NCBI RefSeq assembly: GCF_000014185.1
Contig: NC_008148.1
Coordinates: forward strand, 1,840,001-1,904,000
From: Rubrobacter xylanophilus DSM 9941
GTDB lineage: Bacteria; Actinomycetota; Rubrobacteria; Rubrobacterales; Rubrobacteraceae
Direction of reading: 5' to 3'
Length of the DNA: 64,000 nucleotides
The position numbers were made by a program, and so were the translations under genes. Shown in pieces: positions 34,077-44,097 of the stretch (its first letter is position 1; every line of letters begins with the position of its first letter). The notes below the pieces were generated by a model, which made no database searches, was not told the DNA's origin, and was given only the letters and a program-made list of their open reading frames with translations.

Positions 34077-34431
34077 GGCGGTTCTCCTTGATGGTCAACT
34101 CGCCGTCGGCGATGCGCTGTTGCAGACGGTCTATGTCGATCTCGATGTCATGCGTAATCGGATGTCCCGGCGGCAGATACTCCGTTTCGATCTGGGTGCC
34201 GCACCCCGGGCAGTAGAACTCCACGATCCTCACCCACTCGGGGTCGGGGGCAAAGGTGTACTCGCCCTCGATTATGGGTCGGTGGACCTCGCGCGGGTCG
34301 CGCTCGTGGATGAGGCAACCTTCCTTATAGTTGCCGCGGGCCGAACCAAAGCCGTACCCGCACACGTGGCAGTACCAGCTCTCGTCCCCGAGGTCGAGGT
34401 CTAGATATTCGGTAACTCGGATTCTTTCCAT
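34060..34431 (-). CDS. small zinc-binding gamma subunit of the ketone carboxylase
   Basis: A 123-residue protein with two Cys pairs: CHVCGYGFGSARGNYKEGC and, about 60 residues later, FYCPGCGTQIETEYLP. The family (acetone carboxylase gamma, acetophenone carboxylase 15-kDa subunit) binds zinc with these residues. HDIEIDIDRLQQRIADGEL at the end contacts the large subunits in relatives. It lies between the two HyuA-like genes, the same order as in the acetophenone carboxylase operon. Confidence 0.82.
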   Translation of the reverse strand: MERIRVTEYLDLDLGDESWYCHVCGYGFGSARGNYKEGCLIHERDPREVHRPIIEGEYTFAPDPEWVRIVEFYCPGCGTQIETEYLPPGHPITHDIEIDIDRLQQRIADGELTIKENRLVYNG

Positions 34432-34432
34432 C

Positions 34433-36376
34433 TTATTCTTCTCCCTTTCTCAGAACGGCGTTCCCGAAACTATCTATCCGGAGCTTCCATCCGTCGGCGA
34501 TGTGACAGGTGTTCGTCTCTGACTCGAGCATCGCCGGGCCGATGACCGTAGCCCCTGGCGAGAGGTCGTTCCAGTCGTACACCCCGGCCTCCTTACCGAG
34601 AACCCTCCTGCTGTCCCCCGGTTCGGCGTCGTACGGTCGGCTGGGCTCTTCCCTGAGCTCGACGCGCGGGACGGGAGAAACGCCCCGAACCGCGACGCGC
34701 TCTATTATCCCGCTACTTGCCTCCGAGAGTGCGGCCCTCGCCTTCTCGGGTTCAAGAGCAAATTCTAGGGTGCGCGTCCTACCGTTGGTGACCGTCACCT
34801 CGGCAATCAAGGTGGCATCCGCAGTGATCAGGCCTTCGCCTTCGAGGTCGCGCAGCACCCGCCCGCGCCCTTTCTCGATGATGCTCCAGACCTCTTTTTC
34901 GGTCCCATCGGAAACCTTGAGGAATGGGTACTCCTCGTAGACGTGTGAGATATCAGACACGGATGACCCGAAGGCAGAAAGCACTGGTCCGATTTCGAAG
35001 ATATAGGCTTCTCTCAAACCCATGCGGTCTGCCACCGAGGCAGCGAAGTTCGCGCCGTTCCCACCGAAACAGAAGAGGGTGAATCCCTCCCTTGTATACC
35101 CAGCCTCCTCCAGGGTGCGGTCGATAGTCTCCTCGACGATGCGGTTGGCCTCCTCGATCACCCGCCTCGCCGCCTCCTCGACGCTGACGCCGAGCGGTCC
35201 TGCGAGGTGTTCTTGCAGAACCTCCCTAGCACGCTCCTCGCTCAGGTGACGTCTGCCTCCAAGGAAACGCTGCGGGTTGAGCATCCCACTGATGAGAAAA
35301 GAGTCCGTCAGTGTGGCATTCTTGCCGCCAAGGTCATAGCAGGCGGGGCCGGGGTAAGCGCCCATGCTGTCCGGACCGAGGGCGACCTTCCCGTCCTTGG
35401 CCCGGGCAACACTGCCGCCCCCGAGGGATACGGAGCGCAAGAGAATCCAGGGCATCTTCAAAGGTATCCCGAAAAACTCGGTCTCCCTGGACATCACTGG
35501 TTCTCCGTTAACCACGACGCCTATCTTGGACGTCGTCCCGCCAACGTCGAGCGAGATTACCCTGTCCAATCCGTAGCGGCGAGCGAAGTAGGCGCTAGCG
35601 ACCAGTCCGAAGACCGGCCCGGACTCGGTGGTGTCCACGCCCTTGGTCTTGGAGACGCGCGCGACGCCGCCGTTGACGTGGCCGATGTAGACGGGACGGC
35701 GGTAGTTGTACTGGGAGAGCAGCTCGTCTTCGGCCTTAAACAGGGCCATCGCGAGCGGCGTGTGGACGTACGAGTTAATGAGGCTCATGTGGGTGCGCGT
35801 CATATCGTCGGGGTGGCGACAGATCTCGCTCCCCAAGACCGTAGGTACTGCTCCCAAGTAGTGGTCTGGGAACTGCTTCTCGACGAGCCGCTTGATAGTT
35901 CTCTCACCCTCGGCTTGCTCAAAGGAACCTTCTAGGCTGACGCAGATGCGCCTCACGCCACGCTCCAGGAGCGCCCGGATCGCAGCAAGAACCTCCTCGG
36001 TATTTTCAGGGTCTTTCACCGTAGTGATATTCTCCGGTATGACGAGGTGCCCAATAGCCGAGCTTTTTCCCTCTCCATAGAGGTCGTCCTCATGCCCCGG
36101 GCTCACTAACAGCCCGAGACGGGGCCCCTTCTTTTCAGCGAGCACGTTGGTTGCGATGGTACTTGACCAGCGGATGACGGCGACCTCCCCAAGAAAGGAG
36201 GAAAGGTCCACGTGCCCGGTGAGACCAGCACCCTCACGCAAACACTCAAAGAAACAAACAGTGAAATCATGCGGCGTGGTGTCCACCTTTGCCATCCACA
36301 TCCGCTTGCCATCGCTAAACAAGCCGTCGGTCAGGGTGCCGCCTATGTCTATGTCTACCGTGTATCGCCGGCCCAC
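34433..36376 (-). CDS. HyuA-like ATP-binding subunit, first paralog
   Basis: About 647 residues from the GTG at 36376, chosen over 36409 because GGGAAAGGAAG precedes it at the right distance. The phosphate motifs are VDIDIGGTLTDGLFSDGK and ISLDVGGTTSKIGVV; SLGGGSVARAKDGKVALGPD follows. It is about 70 kDa, clearly diverged from the 726-residue paralog, and first in the five-gene set. Two unlike HyuA-type subunits (alpha and alpha') are the mark of acetophenone carboxylase rather than acetone carboxylase, which has one. Confidence 0.82.
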   Translation of the reverse strand: MGRRYTVDIDIGGTLTDGLFSDGKRMWMAKVDTTPHDFTVCFFECLREGAGLTGHVDLSSFLGEVAVIRWSSTIATNVLAEKKGPRLGLLVSPGHEDDLYGEGKSSAIGHLVIPENITTVKDPENTEEVLAAIRALLERGVRRICVSLEGSFEQAEGERTIKRLVEKQFPDHYLGAVPTVLGSEICRHPDDMTRTHMSLINSYVHTPLAMALFKAEDELLSQYNYRRPVYIGHVNGGVARVSKTKGVDTTESGPVFGLVASAYFARRYGLDRVISLDVGGTTSKIGVVVNGEPVMSRETEFFGIPLKMPWILLRSVSLGGGSVARAKDGKVALGPDSMGAYPGPACYDLGGKNATLTDSFLISGMLNPQRFLGGRRHLSEERAREVLQEHLAGPLGVSVEEAARRVIEEANRIVEETIDRTLEEAGYTREGFTLFCFGGNGANFAASVADRMGLREAYIFEIGPVLSAFGSSVSDISHVYEEYPFLKVSDGTEKEVWSIIEKGRGRVLRDLEGEGLITADATLIAEVTVTNGRTRTLEFALEPEKARAALSEASSGIIERVAVRGVSPVPRVELREEPSRPYDAEPGDSRRVLGKEAGVYDWNDLSPGATVIGPAMLESETNTCHIADGWKLRIDSFGNAVLRKGEE

Positions 36377-36470
36377 ATCGCTTCCTTTCCCCAGTGGATA
36401 TTTCCTCACCTCGATAAAAAGTTCTGCTCAATCATGCTTCACTTTGTCATTGCACGCCCCTCATCTCACT

Positions 36471-37820
36471 TCACCCGCTAAACCAGGACTCCTCATACAA
36501 CTTTCGAACCAACTGCGCCTTCATCTCGAAGCGGGGCAACGTCCCCGGTGGCAACAATTCGACCTCACATTCCACGATCAGTTTTTCTCTCAGCAGGCCC
36601 TCCAGCTCCACCTTGAGGGCATCGAGATCTGTAGCCTCTGGGCCGTACTCCACCTGAAGCCTCAAGGGCGGATCAACCCTCGGCCCCGGTTCGTAGAGAA
36701 GCACCTGCACCGCCCCCGTCGTTCGAGGTCTCAAGCTTCCGACGACGTCGCTGATCGCTGATGGCCACACGTTCACCCCACGCACGATGAGCATGTCGTC
36801 GGTACGCCCGATACAAGTCCAACGCGGACCCGTGCGCCCACAGGCGCACGGATCCATCCTTACCCTGATGCGGTCCCGCGTGCGGAAGCGGACCAGGGGA
36901 CAACACTCGCGGTCGATGTGGGTAGCCACGAGTTCTCCTTCGGCACCGTCCTCCCATTCAAGCACTTCTTCAGTGACGGGATCTATGAGCTCTAGGACTA
37001 GGTAGTCTGGGGCAAGAAAGTGCATCCCGTCGTTCTCGTCACAACTACCGGCGTAGACGGCGATGAGGTCCGCGTTCCCGAGCCCTTCGGTAACGAAGGC
37101 CCCGAAGTCGTCGGAGATCTTCTGCCTCACCGCTGGGATGCCGCCTCCTGGCTCTGCCCCGAGCATGACCCGGCGCAGGCCAAGTTGGGAAGGCTCCATC
37201 CCGAACCTATCCCGGACGAACTCGGCCAGGTATTGGGCGTAGGAAGGAGTGCAGGTGAGTACAGTACCCCCCAAGTTCTGGGTGCTGGTGACGAGCCGGT
37301 GGGAGTAACCCGACCCGATGGGAACAAATGTGGCCCCGATGTTCTCAACGGCATCCTTGAGGGGCAACCCACCAACGAAAAAGCCTAACCCAAACCCGTG
37401 TATGAGAATGTCCCACGGACGCAAGCCTTCACAGTAGTACACTCGGCTTACCACCTCAGTCCACACGTCCCTGTCATGCCGCGTGAGACCGACGTAGCTT
37501 GGCCTCCCTGTTGTCCCTGTGGATGAGTGGACGCGCAGAACCTCCTCCATGTCTACCACCGCGTGCTCCCCAAGTGGCGGGTGGTTGACCTGGCTCTCGC
37601 GAAGCTCTTCCTTGTATGTGAAAGGCGCGTACACTAGATCATCTACGGTCTGAAGCCGCACTGGATCGAAGCCAGCCTCCTCAAACTTCCGCCGGTAGAA
37701 GGATGATCGCTCCATCACATAGCGAAGCTGTTCTCGAAGCTTTGTAGTTTGCAGCGCTCGCTGCTCCTCTAGCCCCATCGTTTCGACTTTCGGGTTCCAA
37801 TAGCTGCTGCTAGCAGACAC
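36471..37820 (-). CDS. PaaK-type CoA ligase, second paralog
   Basis: A 449-residue phenylacetate-CoA ligase relative with the ATP loop HSSTGTTGRPSYVG and the C-terminal signature IGRTDDMLIVRGVNVWPSAI. It includes CACGRTGPRW with a Cys-Gly turn that often binds zinc in this family. The GTG start at 37820 follows GGGAAG. It shares layout but only moderate identity with the ligase at 27573. It stands first in the operon after the GntR regulator, so the regulator probably controls it and the carboxylase genes. Confidence 0.83.
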   Translation of the reverse strand: MSASSSYWNPKVETMGLEEQRALQTTKLREQLRYVMERSSFYRRKFEEAGFDPVRLQTVDDLVYAPFTYKEELRESQVNHPPLGEHAVVDMEEVLRVHSSTGTTGRPSYVGLTRHDRDVWTEVVSRVYYCEGLRPWDILIHGFGLGFFVGGLPLKDAVENIGATFVPIGSGYSHRLVTSTQNLGGTVLTCTPSYAQYLAEFVRDRFGMEPSQLGLRRVMLGAEPGGGIPAVRQKISDDFGAFVTEGLGNADLIAVYAGSCDENDGMHFLAPDYLVLELIDPVTEEVLEWEDGAEGELVATHIDRECCPLVRFRTRDRIRVRMDPCACGRTGPRWTCIGRTDDMLIVRGVNVWPSAISDVVGSLRPRTTGAVQVLLYEPGPRVDPPLRLQVEYGPEATDLDALKVELEGLLREKLIVECEVELLPPGTLPRFEMKAQLVRKLYEESWFSG

Positions 37821-37840
37821 GGGCTCACTTCCCTGTGCGT

Positions 37841-38557
37841 CTACTTACCTCTCCCAGATTCTTCAGCGCTGATCTCGCTCTTGAGGTGCAAGCGCATCAT
37901 CTTTTCGGCCTCTTCGCAATCTCCGACCGCAATGGCCTCGATGATCTGCTCGTGGCCCCTGAGGCAGCTCTCACGCCATTCGGAATTGCGCACCAAGTGG
38001 TTCAGCTCCCGGTACACGGCAGGACGCAACTCCTCGAGCAGTGTTACGAAGATGGGGTTGGCAGAGATCTTGGCTACAGCAACGTGGAAGTCGACGTTGG
38101 CCTCCAGAACGCGCGCTGGACGATCGTCAAAGATATGCATCTCGCTAACCGTGTCCTCGAGCTGGCGTACGTCCCGAGTCTCCGCCTGCGCAGCGATCTT
38201 GGCCGCTTGCGGTTCTATGGCGAAGCGTACCTCGCTCAATTGGCGCGGGGTGACCTCTGCAATAGGAATCGTGGAGGGGGTGATCACCTTGAACTCCTCC
38301 ACGGTCGGCTTCGCTACGAAGGTGCCACCTCCATAACCCCTGCGAATCTCCAAATAACCAGAGAGTTCCAGAACCTTCAGCGCTTCACGAAGGGCGGTAC
38401 GCGAGACGCCAAGCTGAGCAGCCAACTCCGGCTCCGCTGGCAACTTCTCGCCCGGCTTTAGACTACCGCTCTCAAGCCGATCCCTGATCTGAGCGAGTAC
38501 CAACTCGAACGTGCGCTTAGTCCCGACTGGACTAAATTGTGGCTCTTTCCCCACCAA
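37841..38557 (-). CDS. FadR-type GntR transcriptional regulator (FCD domain)
   Basis: A 238-residue regulator. The winged-helix domain (residues 15-80) has the GntR core GEKLPAEPELAAQLGVSRTA, then REALKVLELSGYLEIRRG. The FCD ligand domain (about 95-225) has conserved acidic and His residues (DFHVAVAKIS, RGHEQIIEAI) that bind metal and a carboxylate effector in relatives. TTG 38557 or GTG 38554 is the start. A perfect TGTTGT-TGG-ACAACA dyad lies 26 bases upstream, suggesting autoregulation. Confidence 0.87.
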   Translation of the reverse strand: MVGKEPQFSPVGTKRTFELVLAQIRDRLESGSLKPGEKLPAEPELAAQLGVSRTALREALKVLELSGYLEIRRGYGGGTFVAKPTVEEFKVITPSTIPIAEVTPRQLSEVRFAIEPQAAKIAAQAETRDVRQLEDTVSEMHIFDDRPARVLEANVDFHVAVAKISANPIFVTLLEELRPAVYRELNHLVRNSEWRESCLRGHEQIIEAIAVGDCEEAEKMMRLHLKSEISAEESGRGK

Positions 38558-38582
38558 ATTCTGCTCCCTTATAACTTAACTC

Positions 38583-38597
38583 TGTTGTTGGACAACA
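38583..38597. promoter_or_regulatory. GntR/FadR-type operator dyad
   Basis: TGTTGT-TGG-ACAACA, a perfect 6-bp inverted repeat with a 3-base centre. The central TTGT...ACAA matches the GT-N-AC spacing of FadR-subfamily sites. It sits just before the regulator gene start at 38557. Confidence 0.6.
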
Positions 38598-38650
38598 GTC
38601 TGCAATGTTTACTTTGGTTTGTCAAGGCGTGAATGGGATGGTTGCGTCCA

Positions 38651-40052
38651 TAAACTTCTGTAAATTGGTGGCCCGCTAGAAAAGAGGGGCCATCATCCTC
38701 CAAGATGGTTGGTGTCTGAAGTCAACCTATCGGAAACAGAGTAACGATGGCCACAGATCATCGTAGGGTGGACGCACAGATGGCGCAAGAGGTCTTGCTG
38801 GACGACCCGGACTTCTTGCGCGAGATCGTAGAGAGGGTGCTCCAGGAGGAGCTGTTGGAAGCCGAGATGACCGAGCACATCGGCGCCGCCCCCTACGAGC
38901 GAACCGACGCTCGTAAGGGCCATCGAAACTGCTCACAAGCCGAGAACGCTGAGGACGAGGGTGGGTACCCTCAACCTGCTCGTTTCCCAGAGGATAGGGA
39001 AGGGACCTTCTCAACACGGCTGTTCTCGCGTTACCAGCGCAATGAGAAGGCGCTTGTTCTAGCTTTGATGGAGATGTACGTCGAGGGGGTCTCCACGAGG
39101 AAGGTCACGGAAATAACCGAAGAGCTGTGCGGGATCTCCTTCTCCAAGAGCCTCATCTCCTCGCTCGCCGGGTCTTTGGATGCCGAGCTTTCTGCCTGGA
39201 GGAACCGTCGGCTAGAAGGGGTGACCTACCCCCACCTCTTCGTAGACGCCCTTAATGCGAGAAGGCGAGGGTGGGAGACGGTGTCGTGAGCCAAGGGGTT
39301 CTGTTGGTCTCGGCGGTGCGTGAACCAGACGGCTTTAGGGAGATCGATCGTGGGCGTGGAGGTCGCAGAGAAGACACCGAGAGCGAGGCCACCTACCAGA
39401 GGAGCTTTTCCGCTCCCTGAAGGCTCGAGGCTTGCGCGGAGTCGAGCTGGTGGTCTCCGACGACCACGAGGGCCTCAAAGCCGCTGTGAATCGCCACTTT
39501 CAGGGAGCAGGGTGGCAGCGGTGCCAGGTCCACTACGCCAAAAAACCTCCTCGGGACGGTAGGGGCCAAGAGGCGAAAAAAGGAGCTCGCAGCAGATCTG
39601 CGAGGGGTCTTCGCCGCGCCGGACAGGCGCTTCTGCCCTCGATCTCTGGCCTCCTCCGTGGCCGAGAAGTGGCGCGAGAAGGGCTCTATGAGAAGGTAGC
39701 CGAGCACCTCGAAGAGCATGTGGAAGAGTATCTCAGCTGCCTGGCCTTCCCGGAGAGCCATCGGAAGCGCATCCGCACCACCAACGGCCTTGAGAACGTC
39801 TCAACCAGGAGATAAAGCGCAGAGGACGCGGGTGGTGAGGATCTTTCCCAACCGCGAGGCGTGCCTGCGGCTAGTGACGGCGTTGGCAGTCGAGCAATCG
39901 GAGGAGTGGCTGACGGGCAGGCGCTACCTGGAGATGGAGCAGTTGCGCGAGCATCGGCGTTCAGAGGAGTGTGAGGATCTGAGGAGGTGATGCTCGTGGA
40001 GCGATAGAAGAGGAAGGGTGAGGCTTCTTGGAGGAAATTACAGAAACTTCAG
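38651..40052 (+). mobile_element. IS256-family element, decayed
   Basis: The ends carry related inverted repeats with a TTCTGTAA/TTACAGAA core (38657-38664 and 40038-40045). Inside are a Mutator-type transposase N-terminus (38747-39289; LDDPDFLREIVERVLQEELL) and middle (39432-39815; VVSDDHEGLKAAVNRHF, with RTTNGLENVS). The C-terminal part (39718-39990; VVRIFPNREACLRLVTAL) is in another frame. At least two frameshifts separate the parts, so the transposase is dead. Confidence 0.8.
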
Positions 40053-40155
40053 GACTTGACCTGGTTGTGATCGGCGCTGCATCGATGAAACGCTTCTCTC
40101 TCAACTCCCGTTTTGCTTATCTTGCTTTTTTCGCAACGATACTCCCACGAAAGCT

Positions 40156-41433
40156 CTAATCACCACCGGCCAAACTTAGCACGGCGTGGTACAGAACCTC
40201 GGCCGCAACGGAGCAATCTTCTTTCGAACTATATTCGTTAGGGCTGTGGCTGATTCCATCCTTCGAGCGCACGAGAATCATCCCCATAGGGCACAGGCCG
40301 GTTAACTGCATACCGTCGTGGCCTGCTCCACTAGGTAGTTCAAAAGGCGCTATGCCTAGCCGTTTACAGGCAAGCGTTGCTGCATCACGCACAAGCTTTG
40401 AGCAGCGGACTGGATTGTTTCTTTGTAAGGTCATTATTTTGAGTTCTATCTTTCGCTTCTCACAAATTTTTTCAACGCCGCGTACGATACGCTTCTCCAC
40501 TATATCGCGACGCCTCTCGTCTATATCTCTGAGATCTAGAGTAAAAGTCACCCAACCAGGAATCACATTGATGCTGCCAGGCTTAAGTTTAAGGTGTCCA
40601 ACGGTTCCCACCGTGGTGCCGGTTGCAGCGGCGCTCGACTCGATCAGACTTATCGCCTCGGCCGCGGCGGCCAGCGCGTCGCGTCGCAAGTTCATCGGCG
40701 TCGTACCCGCGTGCCGGGCCTCCCCCTTCAGCGTAAACTGTAACCGCACAGAGCCGGTGAGCCCGCTAGCTATGCCGACTGGAAGCCCTTTATTCTCAAG
40801 GACGCTGCCCTGCTCGATGTGCACCTCGACGTACGCTTTGACAGAACCTGACGGTCGTATGGCCTCGTGGATACGAGCAGGGTCCAAGCCGCACGCTCGC
40901 ATTGCTTCTGCTATCGACACGCCATTCTCGTCCGTACGCTGCAGATCCTCTGTAGTCAGGGTTCCAGCCAGCGCACGGCTCCCGATCATGCCAAACCCGA
41001 ATCTCGCGCCCTCCTCATCTGTGAAGGCTACAACTTCGACAGGATGGTGAACCACGCATTTCTGTTCCTTCATAGCCTGGAGAACCTCGATGCCGGCTAG
41101 CACGCCGAGGGGACCGTCGAAGTTACCACCGTTTATCACTGAGTCGAGGTGGGAACCGACCAGGACTGCGGGAGCTTCGGGATCCGAACCTTCTAATCGC
41201 CCGAATAGATTGCCGATAGCGTCCTCATAGACGTGAAGTCCGGCCTCCTCCATATAGGAGGTTACCAGGTTTTTGGCGGCCCGCTCCTCTTTGGTAAAGG
41301 AGAGCCTAGTGACACCTCCTCCCTCTAGCATTCCTATAGTGCTCAGCTCTGCAAGCCGGCTCCAGAGACGCTCACCATTTATATGAGCTCCTCTTGCCAG
41401 ACTGGGTCTGGGAGCGTCTGTTTCCGAACACAC
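40156..41433 (-). CDS. M20-family N-carbamoyl-amino-acid hydrolase/allantoate amidohydrolase-like
   Basis: A 425-residue dizinc amidohydrolase of the M20 family. [20 protein letters not shown] has the first metal His and Asp, and [20 protein letters not shown] the Glu pair. [13 protein letters not shown] and GAGHDGMQL also carry His ligands. Family members split carbamoyl or ureido groups or other amides from amino-acid-like compounds. It follows RidA by two bases in a minus-strand operon with DUF1028 and HpaB, so a ring-cleaved, nitrogen-containing intermediate is a likely substrate. Confidence 0.83.
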   Translation of the reverse strand: MCSETDAPRPSLARGAHINGERLWSRLAELSTIGMLEGGGVTRLSFTKEERAAKNLVTSYMEEAGLHVYEDAIGNLFGRLEGSDPEAPAVLVGSHLDSVINGGNFDGPLGVLAGIEVLQAMKEQKCVVHHPVEVVAFTDEEGARFGFGMIGSRALAGTLTTEDLQRTDENGVSIAEAMRACGLDPARIHEAIRPSGSVKAYVEVHIEQGSVLENKGLPVGIASGLTGSVRLQFTLKGEARHAGTTPMNLRRDALAAAAEAISLIESSAAATGTTVGTVGHLKLKPGSINVIPGWVTFTLDLRDIDERRRDIVEKRIVRGVEKICEKRKIELKIMTLQRNNPVRCSKLVRDAATLACKRLGIAPFELPSGAGHDGMQLTGLCPMGMILVRSKDGISHSPNEYSSKEDCSVAAEVLYHAVLSLAGGD

Positions 41434-41435
41434 CG

Positions 41436-41861
41436 TTAATCACTTACGACAGCTTCCACATCGATTTCCACAAGCATCTCCGGGAGTGCAAGACCATCAA
41501 CTACTAAGCCGGTACTGCATGGAAACACACCACGGAAGTGATCCGCTATGACCCTGTACACCTCGTTTCGGTATTTGCGATCAGTGACATACACTGTGAT
41601 CTTGCAAACATCATCGATACTTGCTCCAGCCTCTTTTAGAAGCTGCTTTATGCACCGGCAAGCATTATCCGCCTGCTTCGCAGCATCGCCTTCACCGTGA
41701 AAGTTGCCCTCCAGGTCGAAGCCCGTCTGGCCCCTCATGAAGATCTGGTTGCCGGCTCGCACCACCATGCTGAACTCGTTGTCTATGTGATGCTCGGGCT
41801 CACCCATCTCGGATGGGTAGAAGTCCTTCGTCTTGAACTTCCTGAACCTCTGTATCTGCAT
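41436..41861 (-). CDS. RidA/YjgF-family protein
   Basis: About 141 residues from ATG 41861; a longer frame to 41894 would include the ribosome site [25 protein letters not shown] is the RidA strand pair with the ligand Arg region, and [16 protein letters not shown] is conserved. Rid proteins hydrolyse reactive enamines/imines or aminoacrylate-type products. In this operon it may deaminate an intermediate released after ring opening. The usual C-terminal arginine-containing loop ([13 protein letters not shown]) is present. Confidence 0.83.
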   Translation of the reverse strand: MQIQRFRKFKTKDFYPSEMGEPEHHIDNEFSMVVRAGNQIFMRGQTGFDLEGNFHGEGDAAKQADNACRCIKQLLKEAGASIDDVCKITVYVTDRKYRNEVYRVIADHFRGVFPCSTGLVVDGLALPEMLVEIDVEAVVSD

Positions 41862-41883
41862 CTCTTTAGTTTCTCCTCCTCTA

Positions 41884-42609
41884 TTATTCTTCACCTTTGA
41901 CGCCGTAGGGGGGCGCCAGCTCGGGTGCCAGTGCCCGGGTCTTGTAGTTCTCCGCTTGCGGCCCGTAGACCTCCCACAACCGCTTGAGATCGCCCAGAGG
42001 ATCGTCGCTGTAATCCACGCGGAGATCCACGTAGGGAAACGGTGTGTCTGTGTAGACTATGAGGGCTATGGAGCGCTCTTGGTCTAATTCTCCTCCCATC
42101 CGGAAGCCAAGCTCTATGGACGAGAGCAGTCGCTCGGCGAGCGGGAGATCACTCCGCTCACCGAAGTGGCGTCCCATAGCCTCTGGGATTTCAGGATTGC
42201 TCAGCAAGTTGCCGATGCTAGCGACATTGTCCGCTCGGAACTCTGCATGCACGCCGAGGGCGTTATCGCCCGTGTACACACTCGACCTCCCACTAGCATC
42301 TACCGCGGCAAGTTGCCGATACTCGTGGGAGACAGAGACAGCTCTCATCGCTCGCACGGCGCCTGGTGCATCGAAGCCTAGCTCCAGGGCACAGAGCCCA
42401 ATATCCGCCAGCCTGGGGTCAGTGACGTTCTGAGTGAGGACTACGCCCACTCCGGCCTTGATCTGAGCACAACGAGCTCCGACGGACGGACTACTGGACG
42501 TCACGACGGCACCCAAGGCCCCCGTAGATGCACATCGTCCCGCCACGGAATATGTGCTCGTCACCCTCATTGGTAATTTGCGTGCTTCTTCTAGCATCGC
42601 CATGGTCAC
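41884..42609 (-). CDS. DUF1028-domain protein
   Basis: A 241-residue protein of the DUF1028 family (Ntn-hydrolase-like). It opens STYSVAGRCASTGALGAVVTSSSPSVGARC and has GVGVVLTQNVTDPRLADIGL, both typical. Members occur in operons for degradation of amino-acid derivatives. Start GTG 42609 overlaps the HpaB-type stop by four bases; ATG 42603 is also possible. Precise role unknown. Confidence 0.8.
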   Translation of the reverse strand: MTMAMLEEARKLPMRVTSTYSVAGRCASTGALGAVVTSSSPSVGARCAQIKAGVGVVLTQNVTDPRLADIGLCALELGFDAPGAVRAMRAVSVSHEYRQLAAVDASGRSSVYTGDNALGVHAEFRADNVASIGNLLSNPEIPEAMGRHFGERSDLPLAERLLSSIELGFRMGGELDQERSIALIVYTDTPFPYVDLRVDYSDDPLGDLKRLWEVYGPQAENYKTRALAPELAPPYGVKGEE

Positions 42610-44057
42610 CCTTTGAGAACTTTGGGCGAGAGGTTTGCTGCCTTGCGCACCATCTCGCGGGCCGGCTCGGGGTCGAAGTTGTTGTAAATGGCAAGATTCT
42701 GGGCGAAAGGCGGACTCTGGGCGAACAACTCGAATGTAATCTTGTGCCCGGCGTAAGAGGAATTAAGCAAGTCGCGAGCAAAGTATAGGAGCTTGGTCCT
42801 GTCCTCTGATGACCAACCACCAACGGAGTAGTATTTGTCTATGTAACCCTTAATCCTGGGATCCGCCACCGTCTTCGCGTCTGGAGTAACGGCAAGTTGC
42901 CCACCCACTAGTTCACGTGTGAGGTGAGCCATCGCCGGGAAGTTAGTTAGGGCGTAGACGCGTCCCGTATACAGTAGCGACTGATTGGGCATCATCAGAC
43001 CGCTCGGACTCTCCTGAGCCTCCGCAACAGCCGCCGTAAGATGAGCGTTGATTGTCTCTCTATAACCTATCAGTTGTGCCAATTTTTCTTTGACTGCCGG
43101 TATTTTTGTAAGACCGGTTTGTTCAACATTTAATAGAGCTGTACCGAGCAGAAGGTCTGCACGCCTGAGAACACGCAATACATAATTGAAAGCGGAATAG
43201 CGATGGAGGGTGGCACGTATGTACTGAGCAGATTCTATGGATCGGTGGAACAATACGTTCTCCCATGGAATCAATACATTGTCAAAAATCAGCAAAGTAT
43301 CAATTTCGTCAAAGCGCGTGGACATCGGATAATCCGTTGGGTTGGCTCCCTTACCCAACGAAGACCTGCAGAGATGTTTGAGTCCAGGCGCGTTCATTTC
43401 GCAGATGAAGCCGCACGCATATGGAGCCATACTTTCGTCAGTCCAATTAGCAATGGTGGGTTTTACAAACGCTTGATGAGCGTAAGCCGCCGCCGTTTCA
43501 TACTTGGCACCGCGCACTACTATGCCGTTGTCATTCTCGTCGACAACATGCAGAAGCATATCCGGATCCTGTTCTTCAGGTGGCTTGCTCCGATCGCCCT
43601 TCGGGTCAGTGTTAGCTGAAACATGGAAGAGGTCAAGCTTAGGCACCCGCTCGACATGGCGTCGAATATTTTCTGCGTATGCAGGATCTATTTCGTTGAG
43701 CTTGTCCTGAGCATCATATAAGGACCACAACTCACCTATGGTTTCGTCACCTACACGGTAGACCACACCACCTATGTCGTCTAGCACCGTCTCGACATAC
43801 CGCCGGATCGCGGCGAGGTCTTCTTTTTCCTTCGGTAGCTTGAAGGCCCGGCAGATCGTGTCCCCATCCGGCAAGGTATAAGTGCACGTGTCGGCGTAGC
43901 GCGCTTCGTGATTCATGTCGTACATCCGGGCCTTGACGTCGACTATAGGCTTGAACACCAGGTGTTCTGCGACGTTTTCGACCTTCTCGCCGTCGACATA
44001 GACCTCGCGGCCGTCGTTCAGCGACTCGCGGTACTCATCACCGGTCATCAGCGACAT
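42606..44057 (-). CDS. HpaB-type flavin-dependent monooxygenase, large component
   Basis: A 483-residue member of the 4-hydroxyphenylacetate 3-hydroxylase oxygenase family, which uses reduced FAD from a partner reductase. RFDEIDTLLIFDNVLIPWEN and VGGQLAVTPDAKTVADP are family landmarks, with an acyl-CoA-dehydrogenase-like fold. The ATG start follows GGGAGGTAGTG. The reductase is supplied by the fused gene next to it. The substrate is likely a phenol- or heterocycle-type ring, which this operon would then open and deaminate. Confidence 0.83.
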   Translation of the reverse strand: MSLMTGDEYRESLNDGREVYVDGEKVENVAEHLVFKPIVDVKARMYDMNHEARYADTCTYTLPDGDTICRAFKLPKEKEDLAAIRRYVETVLDDIGGVVYRVGDETIGELWSLYDAQDKLNEIDPAYAENIRRHVERVPKLDLFHVSANTDPKGDRSKPPEEQDPDMLLHVVDENDNGIVVRGAKYETAAAYAHQAFVKPTIANWTDESMAPYACGFICEMNAPGLKHLCRSSLGKGANPTDYPMSTRFDEIDTLLIFDNVLIPWENVLFHRSIESAQYIRATLHRYSAFNYVLRVLRRADLLLGTALLNVEQTGLTKIPAVKEKLAQLIGYRETINAHLTAAVAEAQESPSGLMMPNQSLLYTGRVYALTNFPAMAHLTRELVGGQLAVTPDAKTVADPRIKGYIDKYYSVGGWSSEDRTKLLYFARDLLNSSYAGHKITFELFAQSPPFAQNLAIYNNFDPEPAREMVRKAANLSPKVLKG

Positions 44058-44097
44058 ACACTACCTCCCGCGTGTTGTTCGGATCTCTTCTGCCAAT

